Shown: positions 51,993 through 64,000, counted from the stretch's first letter. The stretch: 64,000 bases of DNA from Gonocerus acuteangulatus (GCA_946811695.1 OX328128.1:25762701-25826700); one strand, 5' to 3'. Translations and numbers: made by a program. Notes: generated by a model from the letters alone, not told the origin.

Positions 51993-52382
51993 AAGTAATA
52001 TTGTCCTCTATTTAGGTTCCTTCTGTGATAATTTGTGATACCATTTATTTTTTTTTTTATTTTTTTTTTAAACCTCATAGTTTCTAGTTTTAATTTGATC
52101 TAAATATTGTTATTCTTTTAATACATTGACATATGTATGTTTAATTTCTTTAATCTGTAAGTAACTCTTGGTCTTAAACCTGATATCTGTATTTGTAAGA
52201 TGAAATTGTATAATAAGTCTGCACTTTGACAATAGCTTTATCGGGGAGTGTGGGTGTGTGTCAGGGTGAAAAAAAAATAAATAAATAAAAAAAAAAATAT
52301 GCCGAAAAGTATATATATATATATAAATAAATATAATATAAAATAAAATTAGAAAGGTAAATAAAAAAAAATACTAATTGTA

Positions 52383-52440
<58 letters not shown>

Positions 52441-52563
52441 CTGACTCCCTAAGGAAAGCACACCTTTCACCGAGAACATGGGATGAGTGGTTGTGCGTTG
52501 CAATAACATAGTAGGGCGCTGACGACCGTGAGGTTTTTCGCCCCATATTTTCTAAACAAACAA
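51993..52563 (+). mobile_element. 3' UTR and tail of the RNase-H LINE
   Basis: It ends GGGCGCTGACGACCGTGAGG, TTTTTCGCCCC and CTAAACAAACAA, the same 3' end as the insertion at 15.42-15.76 kb. Contains a poly(A) run of nearly 50 (52388-52436). Confidence 0.78.
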
Positions 52564-52924
52564 TGACGCCTTATTCGTATCACTAAAAAGCTATTGTGTC
52601 CATGGCAAGGCAGTGAAGAGATTGGCTTTAGGTCAAAACTAGTCAAGAAAAGATAGCTGTCCAAGGGTAATTATATCTGTACTTCATGAATAGTATGTTG
52701 GGTTCTTTCCTTTTTATATACTTACTATAAGGTCAGTCAATAAGCTCTTGGCTCTTGAAAAGAATGCATGGGATTCACTGTGACACTACTACATCAATAA
52801 ATGTCGAACCTTTTGCTTCTTAGATTAGTCAGTCTGTCACCAATTTCCGTAAACATCAGGAGGATATTATTACCCGCCCCGTGATTTTTTTTTCATTCAC
52901 CCAAATCAACCACTATTGGGTCAT

Positions 52925-53236
52925 TCATGCCACAAGGTCAGCAGCATAGAAGGCAAAGGCAACGCTCGACGGCTAGCGAGAGGCGGGCCTATACAAGGTC
53001 GAGTAGAGTCCCCCGTTTTGAAAAAAATAATCCACTGAATAGTTTTGTTAACCCTTTATTTTTACGGCCAGTCAATAACGGCGACGGAATACCTAAAGGT
53101 TGCCAACTTTTTATAATGCCAACAGTGCGTGGACGATCATCCAACCAGGTACTAGCCACTCCCGAGGTGCCTAACTTCGGTGATCAACGGGAACCGGTGT
53201 TTCTAATTCTTTATAAGAAGTGCAACCTTTATAGAG
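52925..53236 (-). mobile_element. 5S rRNA-derived SINE (SINE3-like)
   Basis: The minus strand from 53200 reads ACACCGGTTCCCGTTGATCA, then CCGAAGTTAGGC, and from about 53160 AGTGGCTAGTACCTGGTTGG, then GCACTGTTGGCATT. This follows insect 5S rRNA from about nucleotide 28 to the 3' end, with A box (AAGTTAGGC) and C box (GGCTAGTACCTGG) of the internal promoter. The first 27 bases are not recognisable. A body of about 190 bp (GTATTCCGTCGCCGTTATTG) follows. The 152-codon plus-strand frame here (52927-53385) is antisense to it. Confidence 0.72.
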
Positions 53237-53626
53237 TGGATAAATTGTGTAATGTGATGATTAGACGCAAGGCCTCCCAAAATCTTCCTTATCAGAAGGG
53301 ACTTTCAGATGATGATGTAAGGGGTCTGCCCAGATCTCCCCTGCTTAAACCCCCCGAGGGAAATCTGTGCAGGATTTTTATTTGACACGCCGCTGCTGCA
53401 GATGAGGAGATGCGGAGATAAAAATATTCCTATATATTTGGATCATTTTTGAGCACTTTCTCCATGTTTGTCCGGCTGGCTCACCACCCTGCCTGAGATC
53501 AGTCTCAAATCTATATAATATTACACATTTAACGAAAGGGTTATTGAAATATTCAAGAAACGTTTTTAAGAGAAACATAGTACAGAGGAATGTTAATGGT
53601 TAATCGGGCCATAGGAAATGTTGCTT

Positions 53627-54864
53627 TTAGCACTTTCCTCCGAAGGAAAGTAGCTATTGAGGTTGGACTCATGACGGAATTTTTGAAAAATTTCTTCAAA
53701 TCTTTATCGATCCTACCTAGTAGACACCGAAAATGACCCCCGTTAAAATTTATATATATCTATATATATATATATATATATATATATGCATATATATATA
53801 TATATATATGTGTCTGTTAACACGATAGTGGCCAGAGTTTTTGTTTTTTCGTCACGAAACTTGGTATATAGCATTCAATTAGCAAACGATTGAACGAGTT
53901 CGTTAACCACCAAAGTCGGTCCACCGGAAGGGGGGGTTTACCCCGAACCCAAAACACTAATTTGACTATGTCAGCCGTAATATTTGTTATATTTCAACGA
54001 AACTTGGTATTCGTAGTGGTAATATAGAGAGAAAAGTGAGATATAAAAATGAACTAAATCGGTTCATTAGAAGGGGGGGTTTACTCCGGACCCAGAATAC
54101 CAATTCGCCACTACCAGCCGTGATTTTTGGTATATTTCAACGGAACTCGGTATTCGTAGTGGTAATCCACAGGTAAATAACTGTTGTAAAAATAAACTAA
54201 ATCGGTTCATTAGGAGGGGGGGTTTACTCCGGACCCACAATACCAATTCACCACTACCAGCAGTGATTTTTGGTATATTTCGACGAAACTCGGCATTCGT
54301 AGTGGTAATCTACAGGTAAATATGTGTTGTAAAAATAAACTAAATCGGTTCATTAGAAGGGGGGGTTTACTCCTGACCCAAATTCTTAATATACTCATAC
54401 CGGTCGTAATTTCTGCTGTATTGTAACGAAACGCGGTATACGTCGTGGGTAACTCATGAGAAAGAAGTGTTGTAGAAATGAGCTGAATCGGTCAATCGGA
54501 AAGCGGGGGTTTAATTTGTAATATATTTCAATAGAAAAGCCCGTCAGACGTAGGTTCACAAAGCCGCCGCAAGGAGCGCTTTCTACTACTAGAGTGACTG
54601 TATCCTGTTCCTGCGTTAGATCAAAATACGATAATATGAGGTTTTTTGTATTTATTACGAAGTGTAATAGGTACCATGTGTAAACATAACTCTGGAAGCA
54701 AATTATTAATTGATCAGTTACTCATTACAAATTTAAAAGAGAACTATTCATGTTTTTATTTTATTTATGTAGGATATTTTAAGCAAATTGTTCTGGAAAG
54801 CAATCTACACTACCCAAATTCTGAGGAAAGTGCTTAGTTATGCAGCTCCTGCGTGACGGACTTT
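53627..54864 (-). mobile_element. HINE/Helentron-like element H1 (copy c), complete
   Basis: The 3' hairpin ACTTTCCTCCGAAGGAAAGT (53632-53651) is followed on the minus strand by GCTAA. TA tracts lie at 53752-53812, then about five tandem ~140-bp units with GGTTTACTCCGGACCCA (53930-54480), and the 5' end ...GCACTTTCCTCAG and AAGTCCGTCACGCAGGAGCT at 54820-54864. Total 1238 bp. Confidence 0.73.
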
Positions 54865-55001
54865 TATCTAATGTTGTAAAACTTTATGCGCAAAAGATTT
54901 ATGTGTTTTGTAGGATGATCAGTGGCGTGATGTTGAATAAATGAATAAATGCATTAAGATCTTTAACGCCTAAAGAATTTCAGTCAGGATTGTGGCAACA
55001 T

Positions 55002-55250
55002 CATATCGCACTAGTATTTCTAAAGTGACACAACTCAAAAATCGGTGTTATTCACACCATCATAGTTATGACTGTGAAAGACATGGTAAATATCTCTTTA
55101 TCAACCATCAAAACTGTATGTACCTAGCTTCAGAGCTTGTACACCAGAGGGAACTTGTGTCACTCTTCCATGTCCGCTACATAGGCAAGAGTGACACATT
55201 TTTAGTTGAGTTTTATTTTGAGTTGCGTCACTTTAGAAATACTAATATTA
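55002..55250 (+). mobile_element. MITE with ~35-bp TIRs (copy 3)
   Basis: Starts CATATCGCACTAGTATTTCT; the inverted right end is slightly eroded. Same family as 5.99 and 45.66 kb. Confidence 0.85.
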
Positions 55251-55344
55251 TATTAATTGTTTTAGATCATATGTTAATACTAACATTGCACTTTTTGAGT
55301 TTAAAATTGCTCATTTTTATGTTGAATTTATTCATTAATTATGT

Positions 55345-55555
55345 ATTTAATTTTTAACGTCCATTACAATTAACTCAGAATTTTAGGACAGGTTATCTAT
55401 AGGTCACCACCCTTCCCTAACCAGGATAGGGCTAATGGCTTTTCCTTTTTTCCAAAAAAAAAAAAAAAAAAAAGCCCTAGTGGGAATCGACCCCATGACC
55501 CTTGGCACGGATTGTTAAGTGCTCACGCCTTAACTCTCACGGCCATCGGGTTTCC
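55345..55555 (-). mobile_element. tRNA-Leu-derived SINE
   Basis: The minus strand starts CCCGATGGCCGTGAGAGTTA and has the B box GGGTCGATTCCC about 60 bases later, a tRNA-Leu-like head. A T-run, GGTTAGGGAAGGGTGGTGAC and the tail AATGGACGTTAAAAATTAAA follow. The 3' half matches 4815-4945. Confidence 0.75.
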
Positions 55556-55559
55556 CCTT

Positions 55560-56190
55560 TATTCACTAAACACGTTTGAAGTTATTATTAAATGTCCCTT
55601 TCAAGGATCATTCTTTCAAAGCGATGCCCTTCCTATTTCGTGCTCCTCCCATATCCCCCAAAAAGACGAAAACCTGTTTATGTTGTTCCATAAAACGGTG
55701 CTCGAACTGTTTCTATTTCAAGTATTATATTTATTTACTGTCAAGACTGTCATAACGCAGATGATTCGCACAAGTATTATACTGGAACATGCTAAGATGA
55801 AGGAGTTCCCTATTTGTTTTTACGGCATAGTGAAAATGGCTTTGGAAAACGCTTAAGGAATCAGAAACCACACCTTTAGGTTTGTAGTTCTGGTTGACTC
55901 CATAATGTTGTGAATTAACGCGGGAGAGGGAGATATTGGCGGGAAGAGAGACCCCCCTCAGTAATATCTCCTAGTCTCATTACCCCTCCCATAGAGGTTC
56001 CTCCCCATCGGCCCATAGAGGTTCCGAGGGTATAAATATTATCATTATGTGTTTATTGATTTTTGGCGGGAAGAGCGTCAGGCGCCGACAGATGGCACTT
56101 GATTTGCCGCTCTTTCTGTACGCTTCCATGAATCTCCATCAATGCGCAACTTCCAATGCCATGTACGCATATAAGTATAAAGAATATAGG
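55560..56190. other. No gene recognised
   Basis: 55.92-56.04 kb has GGGAGGAACC-like purine/pyrimidine patches and a TATAAATA at about 56031. The frame 55512-55856 is not protein-like. Confidence 0.4.
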
Positions 56191-56199
56191 GTCGAAACT

Positions 56200-56317
56200 T
56201 ATAGCTTATGAGTTTGACATCATGACGCAGTCCGAGGTCCCGATGTGAAATGTCCACATTTTAGGCGTCAAAGATCATGAAAATACCTGCCGTTAAAATG
56301 TATAAATTTGTGTGTGC

Positions 56318-56349
<32 letters not shown>

Positions 56350-56990
56350 AGGTTCACGCTCTAGTAGGCTTAATTGTTGTACGATTTACATGAAATTTGG
56401 TACAAACATTATTCGTCTTATTTGAAAAAGTTCTTTAACGAGCAGTATACGTATAACGAAACTAGATTTTCGAGGTGAAAGTCACTCAAAAATTATCGTA
56501 GTGCTTATGTTCTCGCGTTGATATGCTTGCAGGTACACTTTTTATAGGTTTTCTAACGTTTTAAAGCGAATGAAAGCATTTTTAAAGTGATATCTGTAAC
56601 AAGTTATGAGAAAAGATAACAGAAATAGTTTTTGAAACTAATTTTAAGTCGACAATTGTTCCAGACGTTTGACGTTCATTTAAACTAAGATATGTAAATT
56701 TTGGTTGCGTTTGTAGTTAAAGAAGTATATTTTTTTTTAACAGACACGAAAAGTTTTTATTTTCTTAAATATCTCGAAAACGGTTAAGAAATTTTGATTA
56801 GTGGAAGGTCGCCATTCGAAAGCTTGAAACACTCTCAACAAAAAAGGTTCGAAAGTAATTTTCGATGGGATGATCGAAATTTAAAAAATAAGTGCCCAAA
56901 ACTTCGGACAGACTTAGATTATTAATAGAGTCATGATCATGCCTCGAAATGTGCTGCTTGCCAGCCTCTGTGAGGGACGGATTTTTTTTT
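56200..56990 (-). mobile_element. Diverged HINE-like element (H4)
   Basis: Same order as H1/H2: GAGTTTGACATCATGACG, CCGTTAAAATGTATA, a TA/TG tract (56317-56350), then ACATGAAATTTGGTACAAAC, and at 56945-56985 a terminus whose minus strand reads ATCCGTCCCTCACAGAGGCT. The 3' hairpin was not found. Confidence 0.45.
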
Positions 56991-58140
56991 TCGGTTTATT
57001 GATCGGTAGATAATTGTTTTCCCCCAAATACAATTTTGTTGCGACATCACTTGCGAGAGTTGCATTCTCCTTTCTACACGAACTTTCTTCTTTACATATT
57101 TACAAGTGCTTAATCAAACACAGAACGTCTTAGCCTAAACGAATTTTATTACTACATGCAGCCATTCAAGCAAGACAACTATATGAAATTTATGTGGGTT
57201 GTATTGTTTTTAATTATTTGCTTTTTCATTTATTTTTGGTAAAATTGCTTTTATTGTTGCAGAAATGGGATATTACAGAGCGCTATGATGTATGAATTAC
57301 ATACACACCACAAAAATGCGGAAGATGAATAATATATTATCCCTGGGGATTAGGGAAGTAGTAGAGAAAAGTAATAACTATATATGATAGTTGTAGGCGA
57401 CTGTAATTCACTTTGAGATATTACTATTGTCAAACCACACCATGCCTCTCGAGCCTCATCAAATATCCAGGAAGGTGCGCCATAACGCTTTGGGGGTTCT
57501 CCTCCTTGAATCGCTTGGTACTTTAGCTCCTCCGAGGATCGATCTTCCAGAATCGAGTATTAGGGGGAATCTTTGCAAGCCGCGGCATAAATCAAACCAC
57601 GTTGGGCATTCCGAGGGGTTGCTACCACCTCGCAACAGTTGCCGTGACGTCAGGGGTCACGTGACGGGGTGCGTGTCGGCTAACTCGATTACTCCCGTCG
57701 GACGGAGGGTCGGAGGGAGATATTAAAAGGACCGTTTGATAATTGTTTGATTCGGCGCACTCCGAGCAATGGGGGGAATGTTCGCCCATTAGCCTTAGCA
57801 AATACACTCATGGAGGTTGGGTCGGGACAAAAGGTTGATGACAGAGGGTAGGACTTCTGGGGATCGCTAGTTGCGCTCGCCCTAAATTCATGTAGGGAAA
57901 TCATATTTCCCAAGCCCCTATTTTGAAACGCCAGCTATGCGTATTTACGAGTATGTATATATCCGTATACCTTGGAACACAAACATCAGAGTGAGATAAA
58001 CATAATAATCCAGTGTCAGGGGAGGGGGGAGGGGTAGCTCTAGACCAAAACTATTAATTTTGTCTTTTCTGCCTTACTTCTTGGTTCATACGTACCATAA
58101 ATAATTATTGTGTTCCTTTTTAGATCAGAAAAGCGTCATT
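56991..58140. other. CpG-rich patch at 57.43-57.88 kb, otherwise featureless
   Basis: 57427-57880 is unusually rich in CG dinucleotides and holds CGTGACGTCAGGGGTCACGT, a CRE-like and an E-box-like motif. No gene follows within reach. The frame at 57427-57726 has no recognisable domain. Confidence 0.4.
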
Positions 58141-58149
58141 AATGGAGCA

Positions 58150-58783
58150 ACAACAGAATTGTCGAAGGTACCCAAAATTGATATGATCAGGGTTAATTCG
58201 TTTTTTCACCCCAACAGCGATGGTCAAATGTAATAACAGCTATGACAGCTGATTCCGCCTCGCCCATTCATTTATAAGACGCGAAGAGTTATTTAAAAGG
58301 TCTAGTGAAGAATAAATGGCAGGAGGACTATAACAATAAAGAAATATTCATTAAAAACGTTTAGAGCTCACTAATTGTCAACAACACTATAAGCGACTTG
58401 AAAAGACGAGATGACGTGGTGGTTACCACCGTCCGTTTGAGAATTGGACACACTAGTCTAATTCACGGGTTCCATATCCTTGGTCGACGCCGACCCCATT
58501 GCGAGCGATGTGGTGCTCTCCTTGATGTCATGCACATCCTAGTGGAGTGCCCAGAACTCGAGAATGCAAGGCGGCAACACTCTTGCCAAATGAATGCTGT
58601 GAAAAGGCTGATCGAATATTTGAAGGACATTAAGTTGAAGGGCATAGTATCAGTCAATTTTAGATTATAAGACCTTCGGTGATTAGATAGTCAAATTTAT
58701 TTTCGAAGAAAGGATCCAGACGGATGCAAGAAACAAAATAAAAAAAGGACTATGGTGCCAGTAAGCTCAGCAGTTGATGCACC
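58150..58783 (+). pseudogene. I-like LINE C-terminus and 3' stem-loop
   Basis: The frame 58398-58670 gives KRRDDVVV, RLRIGHTSLIHGFHILGRRR, CERCGALLDVMHILVECPEL and LIEYLKDIKLKGIV, the post-RNase-H end with its C-x2-C-H-C finger. The 3' end is the stem-loop GGTGCCAGTAAGC...GATGCACC (58754-58783). 5'-truncated. Confidence 0.85.
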
Positions 58784-59300
58784 TTCTTCTTCTTCTTTCT
58801 TGGCGCTACAACCCTAGGAGGGTCTTGGCCTCCTCTATGAGCTTCCACCAACCATCTCTATCTCCTGCCGCCACTTTCCAGTTCGGTGTATTGAGAAGGA
58901 CCCTTGCATCAGCTGCCACACCATCCACCCATCTTAGTCTGAGTCTCCCTCTCCTCCTAGTTCGTTCCATCCTGGCTTCGAGGACTTTCCTTGGTATCTA
59001 TCCTTCCATCACTCGTATGACGTGCCCAGCCCAACCTAACCGTCCGAGCTTTATGAAGTTGACAACGTTCAAGTCGTTATATAAACTATAAAGCTCCCGG
59101 TTTTTACATCTCCTCCAAATTTGACCTTCCTCCACAGGGCCGTAAATGCGTCTTAAGATTTTTCTTTCAAAAATCAGCAAATCATTCTCATCGGCCTTGG
59201 TCATGGTCCATGCTTGCGAGGCGTTGGTCAGTACCGGTCTAATCAGGGTCTTGTACAATCTGATCTTTGTCTGCCTTGTGAGTAGTCGGCTCCCGTAAAC
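58784..59300 (-). pseudogene. RTE-type LINE, RT C-terminus
   Basis: The minus strand encodes KIRLYKTLIRPVLTNASQAW, TMTKADENDLLIFERKILRR, IYGPVEEGQIWRRCKNRELY and LGRLGWAGHVIRVMEG, then in a shifted frame GRIPRKVLEARMERTRRRGR, LRLRWVDGVADA. This is the thumb and tail of RTE-clade reverse transcriptase. It ends in a (GAA)n-like tail that directly abuts the 3' end of the preceding LINE. The frame beyond 59300 is not element-derived. Confidence 0.85.
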
Positions 59301-59536
59301 AAAGGGCCCGTCACCAAGGGGCAGCGTACCCTTATACCTGGAATGGAACCCACTGGTTGGCAAACCCAACTAATACAAACAGTTATTTCAAATATCAAAA
59401 TGTTTCTAATTTTCTTGATTTCTTCTACAGTAATACTAATTCTATAAATAAATGCAATTAAAAAAAACAACAACCCATTAAAATGTGAGCTAAATAACTA
59501 CAAAAACCCGGTCAAAAGAACAAAACAAACACATTT

Positions 59537-59575
59537 GAAGTTTTAAGCACTTATTTCTCCGATTGACAATGCCTA

Positions 59576-59635
<60 letters not shown>

Positions 59636-59772
59636 AATTTGAACCACCGTTATTTTCGGTTTCTAGGGGTTCTGAAACGTGAAATTTTCTAGTCGGCACT
59701 TCCGGATTGTTTCATGAGATCAACCTTATAAGCGGGGTTCCTCCCTATGCAGGGAGGGAGGAACCGCGCTAA
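59537..59772 (+). mobile_element. HINE-like H2 (copy b), internally deleted
   Basis: A TA tract (59577-59633) joins GACAATGCCTAATC directly to the 3' part of H2, ending in the hairpin AGCGGGGTTCCTCCCT...(59731-59770) and CTAA. The tandem units and the 5' end are missing. Confidence 0.7.
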
Positions 59773-59779
59773 AAGAAAA

Positions 59780-60290
59780 AAAAACCATTATCCAAACTTC
59801 AGAAATAGATAGAAAGCGTACAATTGGTGGCAAACCATTTTTTATACCATTATGAAAATATAAGTATGTGTAATATTCAATGAAAATATTGTATTTCATT
59901 TCAACCATATTGTATATCACTATTTTGATGATATTGTTTAGTTTATAAGCCACTGGATAATTTCTTAAAAGGCTATGTGTTTGTATTACTAATGAGTTAA
60001 TCGTTTGTTACGGTAATCAACAGTAAGTAAATAAACCTTGGTTTTCGTCCGATCTAAATTAATTTATCTCAATTGTCGTTTAATCGTTTGTGTGTCTATA
60101 AACAGTATCCGATGGTGGATAATAAAGAATATTTAATTGGAGAATTATTTCAGTTCATTTAATTTTTCCACTGGAACTTCTGTAAATAAATTGAAAGTGT
60201 CCGTTAGAGGCGTTTATATTTTAAATGCAATAACGAAGATTGGTATGCGAGAGAATCTGTTTGTTTGTGTGAGTTTTGCGGACGGGCGCG
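59780..60290. other. No recognisable feature
   Basis: AT-rich DNA. Confidence 0.5.
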
Positions 60291-60299
60291 GTAGAAAAG

Positions 60300-60900
<601 letters not shown>

Positions 60901-61069
60901 TTCTCCCTCATACCCTATTTATTTTCTCTACACAATACGACATTAGCCTTTGGTGTTTCCCTTTCATGTTCGCCTCCAGAGGCCCTGCATCCAGCTTATG
61001 TAGGCAAGGGCTCTTTTACAAGCTTTCAGAAAAAAAGACACATTCTCCTCTTTTCTCTATTTTTTGAAA

Positions 61070-62215
61070 AGTTTTCAAATTTTGGTGCAAAATATCATCC
61101 TGCTTGGGGCAGTTTACTATTTCTGAATGATATTTTATTAAACAGTTAAAAGCATATTCTAGACATTTTGTCATGTATTTAGTATATCTCATTAGCTATA
61201 TTACCTCGTAGTCCAGGGCGTATCTGTTTCCTGTAGGATGTTCAGAGGGGGAGAACCTAATTTTTGAGGGAATGTCATTGAAACAACTAAATTAATAACA
61301 ATTGATGTATGCTTAAATAAAAAAAACACAGATTTTTTTTTTAAAATATAAAAAAAAGAATAACCTCGAAAGTATTCGTGTCCGAGTCAAATAAGTTGTT
61401 ATAAACGATTCATTATTCCAAAATGTTAACATTGATTCGCGGCTAAGCAAAATAGCAATAATTTTATTTCAGGTCTTCCTAAGATATTCCTGCGAAAATA
61501 CGCCTATTTTCCCCTTTCAAGATCCGAGTATGGCTACGTTTTAACAGATGCGCCATCGTGTGATTTTTAAGTAAGTTTACTATGTTTTTTTCCGGCGCTT
61601 CGACATCTATCTAGCTTTACTATGTACTTGTCTAATTTTAACTGGATAATGTTTGTATAATTGTACTAAGCGAATTGCTTTCATTGCGCATGCTCATTAA
61701 TTCATTAATTTAAAAAAAACATGAAAAGTGCTCAAAAATATATTTTAGATTCAACAGATTTTGAAAATATAGGGTTTTCATAAGTTTGGAATGGTATATT
61801 GCTGATTTTACAAAGATTCTTTCATGATTGTAACCACAATAGCTGCATTTCTTCAAGAAGTCCTAAAAGACATTATTAAAAAGAGAAAAAAATTCTATAT
61901 ATGACAATGTTGGATCCTACCATTCGTGGTTTTGATTTGGATATCTTTAAGAAGATGTTCTATGAACAATTATTAGGCGCAACAGCGCGATAAATAAATA
62001 ATTGAAAATCCCTTACACTCACTTGAAACCCGATAGTTTATCAAATAAGAAGACATTACTATTGAAAACAGCCGGGGAAAGCAGAGACTGGCGGTGCCTT
62101 GCGTGACGCCCACACGACTTGTGTAATTGTTAACACGTTTACACTTACTCTACTAGGTCAAACTTTCTTATTTACAGAAGAGGTGTAAACTTTCAACTGA
62201 ATACTTTTTACTGCA
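61070..62215. other. No gene recognised
   Basis: AT-rich DNA without clear repeat structure. Confidence 0.5.
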
Positions 62216-62218
62216 ATA

Positions 62219-62952
62219 AAAATCAAGGTAAAAATGCAGATTCCAGCCCTCCAAACCGATTTCTTTCAAACTTTGCACAATAACGTATTTTGCTGCACTA
62301 AACACGAATAAGATAAAAAGAAACGTCGGATTTAACTAGGAAAGAAGTTATTAAGCACTTAAGTTCACTGTTATGCAGGTTATGAGAGCTAATGTAAACA
62401 ACTAAATTTGTGACGACTTTAAGGCATACATGCTATGCGTTTCCGCTCGCTACGCTCGCTCAAGAAGATAACAAAACCCCAGTCAATCCAACTCGCTAAA
62501 ATTAATAGAAAATAATATTAAGCACTAAAGTTAGGAAGGTTATAAAACTAGGCGTCATCAGCGTATTTGTAAACACGCGCATGCGCAGATATGTAACATT
62601 GGGAAACAGAGAACTCTCATTTGAAATGTTCAGAAAACATTTATTCGAAAATATTGTTAATTTTAAGGGCATCCTCACCTGTCGCTTAAGGGCATACGTG
62701 CTATGCGTTTCCGCTCGCTACGCTCGCTCAAGAAGATAACAAAACCCCAGTCAATCCAACTTGCTATAATTAATAGCTCTCATAACCTGCACAACAGTGA
62801 ACTTAAGTGCTTAATAACTTCTTTCCTAGTTAAATCCGACGTTTTTTTTTTTTTTATCGTATTCGTGTTTAGTGCATCAAAATAAGTTATTGTGCAAAGT
62901 TTGAAAGAAATCGGTTTGGAGGGCTGGAAACTGCATTTTTACCAAAATCAAG
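62219..62952. mobile_element. Foldback element with ~175-bp arms and internal direct repeats
   Basis: Arms 62219-62391 and 62773-62952 are inverted copies sharing CAAACTTTGCACAATAA and AACTTAAGTGCTTAATAACT-type sequence. Within the loop, 62424-62512 and 62687-62772 are direct repeats with GCTATGCGTTTCCGCTCGCT and CCCAGTCAATCCAACT. Confidence 0.82.
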
Positions 62953-64000
62953 CTTTGGAATGTACCTTTACAAATGAAGGGTTCAGAGGACAAGTAGACC
63001 AAGTCCATTTTTGGCATTTTATGTAGTAACTAGCTGAATACCCGTGCTTCGTCACGGCAGATAAGTAGTTATTTTATTGCGTTAAATAATGTTTCATTAA
63101 AATTACGTTACTATACAATTCTGTGCAGTTTATTACAGTACGGTTCCCGTCATACTATATTTTATTCAATGGGCGTTAAAATTTAAAAGTTTATGTTTCC
63201 AAGAAGTCATATGGTAACACCTAATATATTTACGAGTATTACCAAGGTTATAGGCGAGGAGGCTGTGCAAGGGTTCCGGATATTATTACCTCGCCTGGAA
63301 AACCTAAGGATATGCCATACATCACGGTTTGACCGGGACTGTCCCGGTATTTTGCAATTGTTTTGGTGTCCCGCCCGGTTTTATCAATGTCCCGGAAAAG
63401 GCTGTAAGATGTAAAAAGAATCTTTTTTTAAATCGGTTACTTTTCTACAATTAACATTTTTACTACTGCTCACAGTGTCAAAGAAATGAGAAGTAATCTA
63501 ACTGTGAAACGCTGGAACTACCTGCACAGCGCTGCCAGCTGCCAGACACTACTATTTGGCTGAGAGATTGTTTTAAGAAAATCAAGTAGCAAAAAAAGTT
63601 CCCTTCTTATTTTTAAGGTTTGGGTAGACTAACAGTTTAGGATTCCCCCTTCCCGTTAGTTGCTAGGCTTAAAACTCACCAACCATTTTGCTTATAATTT
63701 GTACTCTTTTTATCCCCCCCCCCCTCTGGTATGCCCATCCCATATTAATGTGTCTCGGTTTAACTCTCCAAAAATATGGTAAGGGGACAGTTAATTTCTA
63801 GTAATTCAAGGTCTGCCATCACAGTTGAAATTAACCTCAATTAGAAATAAAACTATGAGATAGATAATTTAAGTTAACAGCTGTTCTTTATCGTCCTAGC
63901 AACGCAGGCTGCCTAGGCTTGCCTTCTCTAACCAACTCAAACTTTAAACCCCCCTAAAAATGCTTAAAAATACGAATATCAAAAAATCCTTTCTTAGGGA
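62953..64000. other. Repeat fragments, no gene
   Basis: AGCTGAATACCCGTGCTTCG at 63031, with a short hairpin CCGTGCTTCGTCACGG, is a common insect interspersed-repeat motif. 63330-63410 has several TGTCCCGG motifs. No coding signal. Confidence 0.45.

Noticed and set aside
52927..53385. 152-codon plus-strand frame as a gene
   Set aside because: It runs antisense through the 5S-derived SINE and has no recognisable domain.

Overview
The window looks like TE-rich nuclear DNA from an insect with a large, AT-rich genome. The evidence is one gustatory-receptor gene with spliceosomal introns, an isolated tRNA, insect-type non-LTR retrotransposons and Penelope-like elements, several DNA transposon families, and many long TA tracts. 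I cannot name the order or species. Only two host genes are supported: a four-exon gustatory receptor (1287-11764, + strand, 385 codons, no disabling change seen) and tRNA-Ala(CGC) at 30402-30473.

Layout. 1-1030: the 5' end of a Helentron/HINE-like element, then an inverted pair of Penelope-type LTRs. 1287-11764: the receptor gene, whose three introns hold SINEs, two hAT MITEs, a duplicated segment with an empty/filled retrotransposon site, an unidentified frameshifted coding fragment and a near-perfect inverted repeat of about 350 bp per arm. 11.9-14.9 kb: decayed non-LTR pol and mariner fragments, a CR1/L2-like RT tail and a Penelope LTR pair. 14.9-16.5 kb: an inverted-repeat element inserted in TA repeats and itself split by a LINE tail. 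17.5-20.6 kb: a long HINE-like element. 20.6-23.4 kb: decayed jockey copies and a 44-bp minisatellite. 25.1-25.8 kb: a Harbinger derivative. 26.5-27.2 kb: a Penelope remnant with its GIY-YIG nuclease frame. 27.6-29.6 kb: a foldback element split by a HINE. 30.4 kb: the tRNA. 31-33 kb: LINE tail and a polypyrimidine tract. 34.3-36.0 kb: a 1.73-kb giant hairpin element. 37.4-39.1 kb: one LINE nested in another. 41.4-44.9 kb: a Penelope LTR pair and a further giant inverted repeat. 45.6-48.3 kb: MITEs, a three-level nest (SINE in hAT MITE in foldback) and a clean hammerhead-like motif. 48.8-53.2 kb: TIR elements, an RNase-H LINE with a single stop, and a 5S rRNA-derived SINE. 53.6-64 kb: a full HINE-like copy, MITE, tRNA-derived SINE, LINE tails and another foldback.

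The genes do not form a pathway. What unites the window is retroelement and foldback biology. At least five distinct Penelope-type LTR families carry hammerhead-ribozyme-like cores that share two features: an extra A before stem II and a very short, often self-complementary stem III. Several very long inverted repeats could give double-stranded RNA if transcribed, including one inside the receptor pre-mRNA. At least three nested insertions leave empty-site or in-frame evidence that dates them relative to each other. All assignments come from reading motifs by eye; no alignment or database search was run.
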